DNA of 6,753 nucleotides. It comes from Euryarchaeota archaeon UBA287 (GTDB taxonomy: Archaea; Thermoplasmatota; UBA186; UBA287). A program made the position numbers and the translations under genes. Shown here one piece after another: positions 5,211 to 6,753 of the stretch. The notes under the pieces were generated by a model. It saw nothing but the letters and a program-made list of their open reading frames with translations. It had not been told where the DNA came from and searched no databases. The stretch lies in the NCBI GenBank assembly GCA_002495235.1, contig DAEG01000093.1:434-7186 (forward strand), written 5' to 3'. Within the stretch, counting starts at the first letter, position 1, and each line of letters starts with the position of its first letter.

Positions 5211-6292
5211 ACCAGTAATCCTCCTGTCACCTTATAGCGGTTTCCCTGCCTCGGTTCATCAATGACTTTTAGCGCCAGAAAGTACTGCACGGTCCCCGGA
5301 CCGGGAGTTGCTAATGTCTTTACCTCTCTTACCCCGCGTCTCACCAGTAGGGAGCTGCCCTCGGAGTTAACCGCAGAGATGAGATCCAAGGCCAGATCCC
5401 CGTCGTTGGCGTTTATGCCGTAAAGAAGCGCGGGGACTATACCCAGGTAAGCGACGTCCACGATGTCCATCTTGAACCCCTCCACCATCACTCTTGGTCC
5501 ATTATCAAAGGCCTGCAGCACGGGAGAGATGCCCGCCCGATCAAGAAAACCCTCACCCACAGCCACGAAGAGTGGCAGATGGTCAAGAATGCCTCTTATA
5601 TAACCAATCCTCACCGTTGTTTTCTTGCCCGCTGTCTGCGGTGGGCACAGGGCAGGAGAGCACAGGGACTGCCAGAACGGCACCTCCTTCGCCTTGGTCT
5701 CTGTTACGCTCTTGACGTAGTCGTCTCTGATCACCGAGCTGATGTAGTTACCAACCGAGCCATAGCCCGAGTCATGCCATCTCTGAGGTTCAAAAAGCTC
5801 GAGCTTCATGAGTTCTTCACCCATCTCCTCAATCCCCTGCCTGTCAATCTCATAGTCAAACTTAAGGTTCTTCAGCGCGGGCTCAACCACGCTCCTGTTG
5901 AGTCCGGTCAGCTGCTCGGCGTAGTCGTAAAGCCTGCTGTCATTGCTATTCAGCGCCCTGTTTATCCAGTCTGTGGCCGCGATGTGCGCAGCCACAAAAC
6001 CCGTCAGAACATCGTCGTTATTCTCGCTCCAATCTTCCCTTGCTGCGATAACGCAGCACGGGTGCCCTCTCCAAATCTCGCTGCTGTTCGTCACACATTC
6101 TGCCATTCCCCTCTGGACCGCGAGCGCTGCCCACGGTTCCCACATGACCGCTCCATCTATGGTGCCCCCTTCAAGGCTTGTTATCATCTCAGGAGGACTT
6201 AGTTTTATGATCGCAGCGTCACTACCAATGCGCACGCTGCCCTGACCCGCGGCCAAAAGAAAAACCGCAAAAACTGCGATGAGCGATCTCAC
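5207..6292 (-). CDS. NMT1/SsuA-type ABC transporter solute-binding protein with swapped (circularly permuted) lobe order
   Basis: A 361-residue exported protein. Residues 1-17 form a short signal peptide (LIAVFAVFLLAAG) with no lipobox cysteine. Residues 27-165 match the usual C-terminal lobe of nitrate/sulfonate/taurine binding proteins: IIKLSPPEMITSLEGGTIDG, MWEPWAALAVQRG (50-62), SSEIWRGHPCCVIAA (70-84), then helical tail. Residues 227-346 match the usual N-terminal lobe: VRIGYIRGILDHLPLFVA, GEGFLDRAGISPVLQAF, VDVAYLGIVPALL, then NSEGSSLLVRRG and ATPGPGTVQYFLALKVIDE. In E. coli SsuA and relatives the order is the reverse. A 60-residue linker with C211 and C216 joins the lobes, and the last 15 residues match neither lobe. 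The GTG start is supported by an in-frame stop 12 bp upstream and a TATA box about 25 bp away. No permease or ATPase gene is present. The ligand is unknown. Confidence 0.85.
   Translation of the reverse strand: MRSLIAVFAVFLLAAGQGSVRIGSDAAIIKLSPPEMITSLEGGTIDGAVMWEPWAALAVQRGMAECVTNSSEIWRGHPCCVIAAREDWSENNDDVLTGFVAAHIAATDWINRALNSNDSRLYDYAEQLTGLNRSVVEPALKNLKFDYEIDRQGIEEMGEELMKLELFEPQRWHDSGYGSVGNYISSVIRDDYVKSVTETKAKEVPFWQSLCSPALCPPQTAGKKTTVRIGYIRGILDHLPLFVAVGEGFLDRAGISPVLQAFDNGPRVMVEGFKMDIVDVAYLGIVPALLYGINANDGDLALDLISAVNSEGSSLLVRRGVREVKTLATPGPGTVQYFLALKVIDEPRQGNRYKVTGGLLV
5220..5225 (-). promoter_or_regulatory. Strong Shine-Dalgarno for the A22 protease gene
   Basis: AGGAGG on the minus strand, 9 nt before the GTG start at 5210 and inside the end of the upstream gene. 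It fixes GTG 5210 as the start and contrasts with the leaderless first genes in the window. Confidence 0.8.
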
Positions 6293-6312
6293 AGCTACAA
6301 ATGGTCAGGGTC

Positions 6313-6320
6313 TTATTTAA
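6313..6320 (-). promoter_or_regulatory. TATA box for the binding protein/protease operon
   Basis: Reads TTAAATAA on the minus strand; centre about 25 bp before the GTG at 6292, predicting a leaderless operon mRNA. No Shine-Dalgarno sequence precedes the GTG. Confidence 0.55.
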
Positions 6321-6336
6321 CGGTATCTGGGAAAAG

Positions 6337-6344
6337 AATATATC
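6337..6344 (+). promoter_or_regulatory. TATA box for the radical SAM gene
   Basis: AATATATC preceded by the purine-rich GAAAAG (possible BRE). Its centre is about 25 bp before the GTG at 6366, which supports that start and a leaderless transcript. It lies only about 24 bp from the oppositely directed box of the binding-protein operon, so the two promoters are back to back. Confidence 0.5.
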
Positions 6345-6365
6345 CTGCCACTAGTATCGTTGCAG

Positions 6366-6753
6366 GTGGCAGAGACCATAAAGAGCAAGGACATCGCCAG
6401 ACTAAAGGCGGACCTTCTCTGCAACGGGATAAGGGTCAATCCGAATGCGAACTATTTTCGGGATATAGTCCCTGCGGGATACCCGGAGGGTGGGAAGTCG
6501 CGGGCAGGCATAGCAGGGAGCGGGAAATCCTTTATTTTAGAAAACGGTGAACCGTGCAACATCGGTGTTTTGCAGCCCTTTCTGGAGGACTCACCCTACG
6601 AGTTTGTGATAATGGACAGAGAGGGCTGGATACTGGAGAGCGGCAAAAAAGTGATCAGGGCGACGATAGTGGAGCCGAACTGGCATAGCTCCTCTCTCTT
6701 TGAGACCATCCAGCTGCACGGGAGGGGCTCTCTCGCCACCGCGATATCAAATT
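6366..6753 (+). CDS. Probable radical SAM protein, N-terminal part (cut by window edge)
   Basis: 129 codons are visible and the frame is still open at the right edge. The start LKADLLCNGIRV (13-24), the middle FILENGEPCNIGVLQPF with DSPYEF (76-80), and LHGRGSLATAIS (117-128) resemble the N-terminal extension of a group of radical SAM proteins (MSMEG_0568-like and archaeal relatives). In those, a phrase like LHG-x-x-x-LA leads directly into the CxxxCxxC iron-sulfur motif. The cluster motif would lie just beyond the window, so the call rests on the extension alone and is moderate. The GTG start is chosen because a TATA-like box lies about 25 bp upstream; an in-frame TTG at 6360 is an alternative. 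The gene is divergent from the binding-protein operon, with 73 bp between starts. The reaction cannot be inferred. Confidence 0.5.
   Translation, partial: MAETIKSKDIARLKADLLCNGIRVNPNANYFRDIVPAGYPEGGKSRAGIAGSGKSFILENGEPCNIGVLQPFLEDSPYEFVIMDREGWILESGKKVIRATIVEPNWHSSSLFETIQLHGRGSLATAISN

Noticed and set aside
5579..6202. 207-codon frame on the plus strand
   Set aside because: Antisense to the binding-protein gene, which has clear lobe motifs, a signal peptide, a promoter and operon coupling. The antisense product has no recognisable features.
5207..6292. Frameshift or gene fragment explanation for the binding protein
   Set aside because: The frame is continuous, both lobes are intact, the promoter is at the usual spacing, and the stop is precisely coupled to the next gene. 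A permuted intact gene fits better than a decayed one, although misassembly cannot be excluded.

Overview
The window looks like chromosomal DNA of a euryarchaeon, probably a strict anaerobe in or near the methanogen/ANME-type Methanomicrobia (inference). The main evidence is an archaeal presenilin-type (A22) intramembrane protease, a regulator with the archaeal bacterio-opsin-activator (HTH_10) domain, a cysteinyl-tRNA synthetase with features I associate with euryarchaeal enzymes, and promoter layout. Nearly every first-in-transcript gene has an AT-rich TATA-like box centred about 24-27 bp before its start codon, which predicts leaderless mRNAs. The one clearly internal cistron (the A22 protease) instead has a strong Shine-Dalgarno sequence.

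Layout: 1-139 (+) is the C-terminal end of an XdhC-family protein. 163-1839 (-) is a secreted CpdB/UshA-type metallophosphoesterase/5'-nucleotidase, convergent with it. 1840-1932 is a 93-bp divergent promoter region with a near-perfect 16-bp palindrome. 1933-2502 (+) is the HTH_10 regulator, which overlaps tail-to-tail by 26 bp with cysS (2477-3877, -). 3878-4382 is about 505 bp without a confident gene. It holds the cysS promoter, several inverted repeats, a strong TATA box with a perfect 13-bp palindrome beside it, and a possible 59-codon leaderless ORF or structured RNA. 4383-6292 (-) is a two-gene operon, a solute-binding protein followed by the A22 protease with a 4-bp GTGA overlap. 6293-6365 is a back-to-back promoter region, and 6366-6753 (+) is the N-terminal part of a probable radical SAM protein cut by the window edge.

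The most unusual feature is the solute-binding protein. The parts of an NMT1/SsuA-type (nitrate/sulfonate/taurine) binding protein are all present but in swapped order. The C-terminal lobe follows the signal peptide directly, and the normal N-terminal lobe comes last. This is a circular permutation, or a tandem pair trimmed at both ends. No ABC permease or ATPase is in the window. Its only operon partner is an intramembrane aspartyl protease.

The genes do not form one pathway. The regulator may control itself and the divergent nucleotidase through the shared palindrome (inference); cysS is housekeeping; the binding protein and protease form a membrane/exported-protein unit of unknown purpose.
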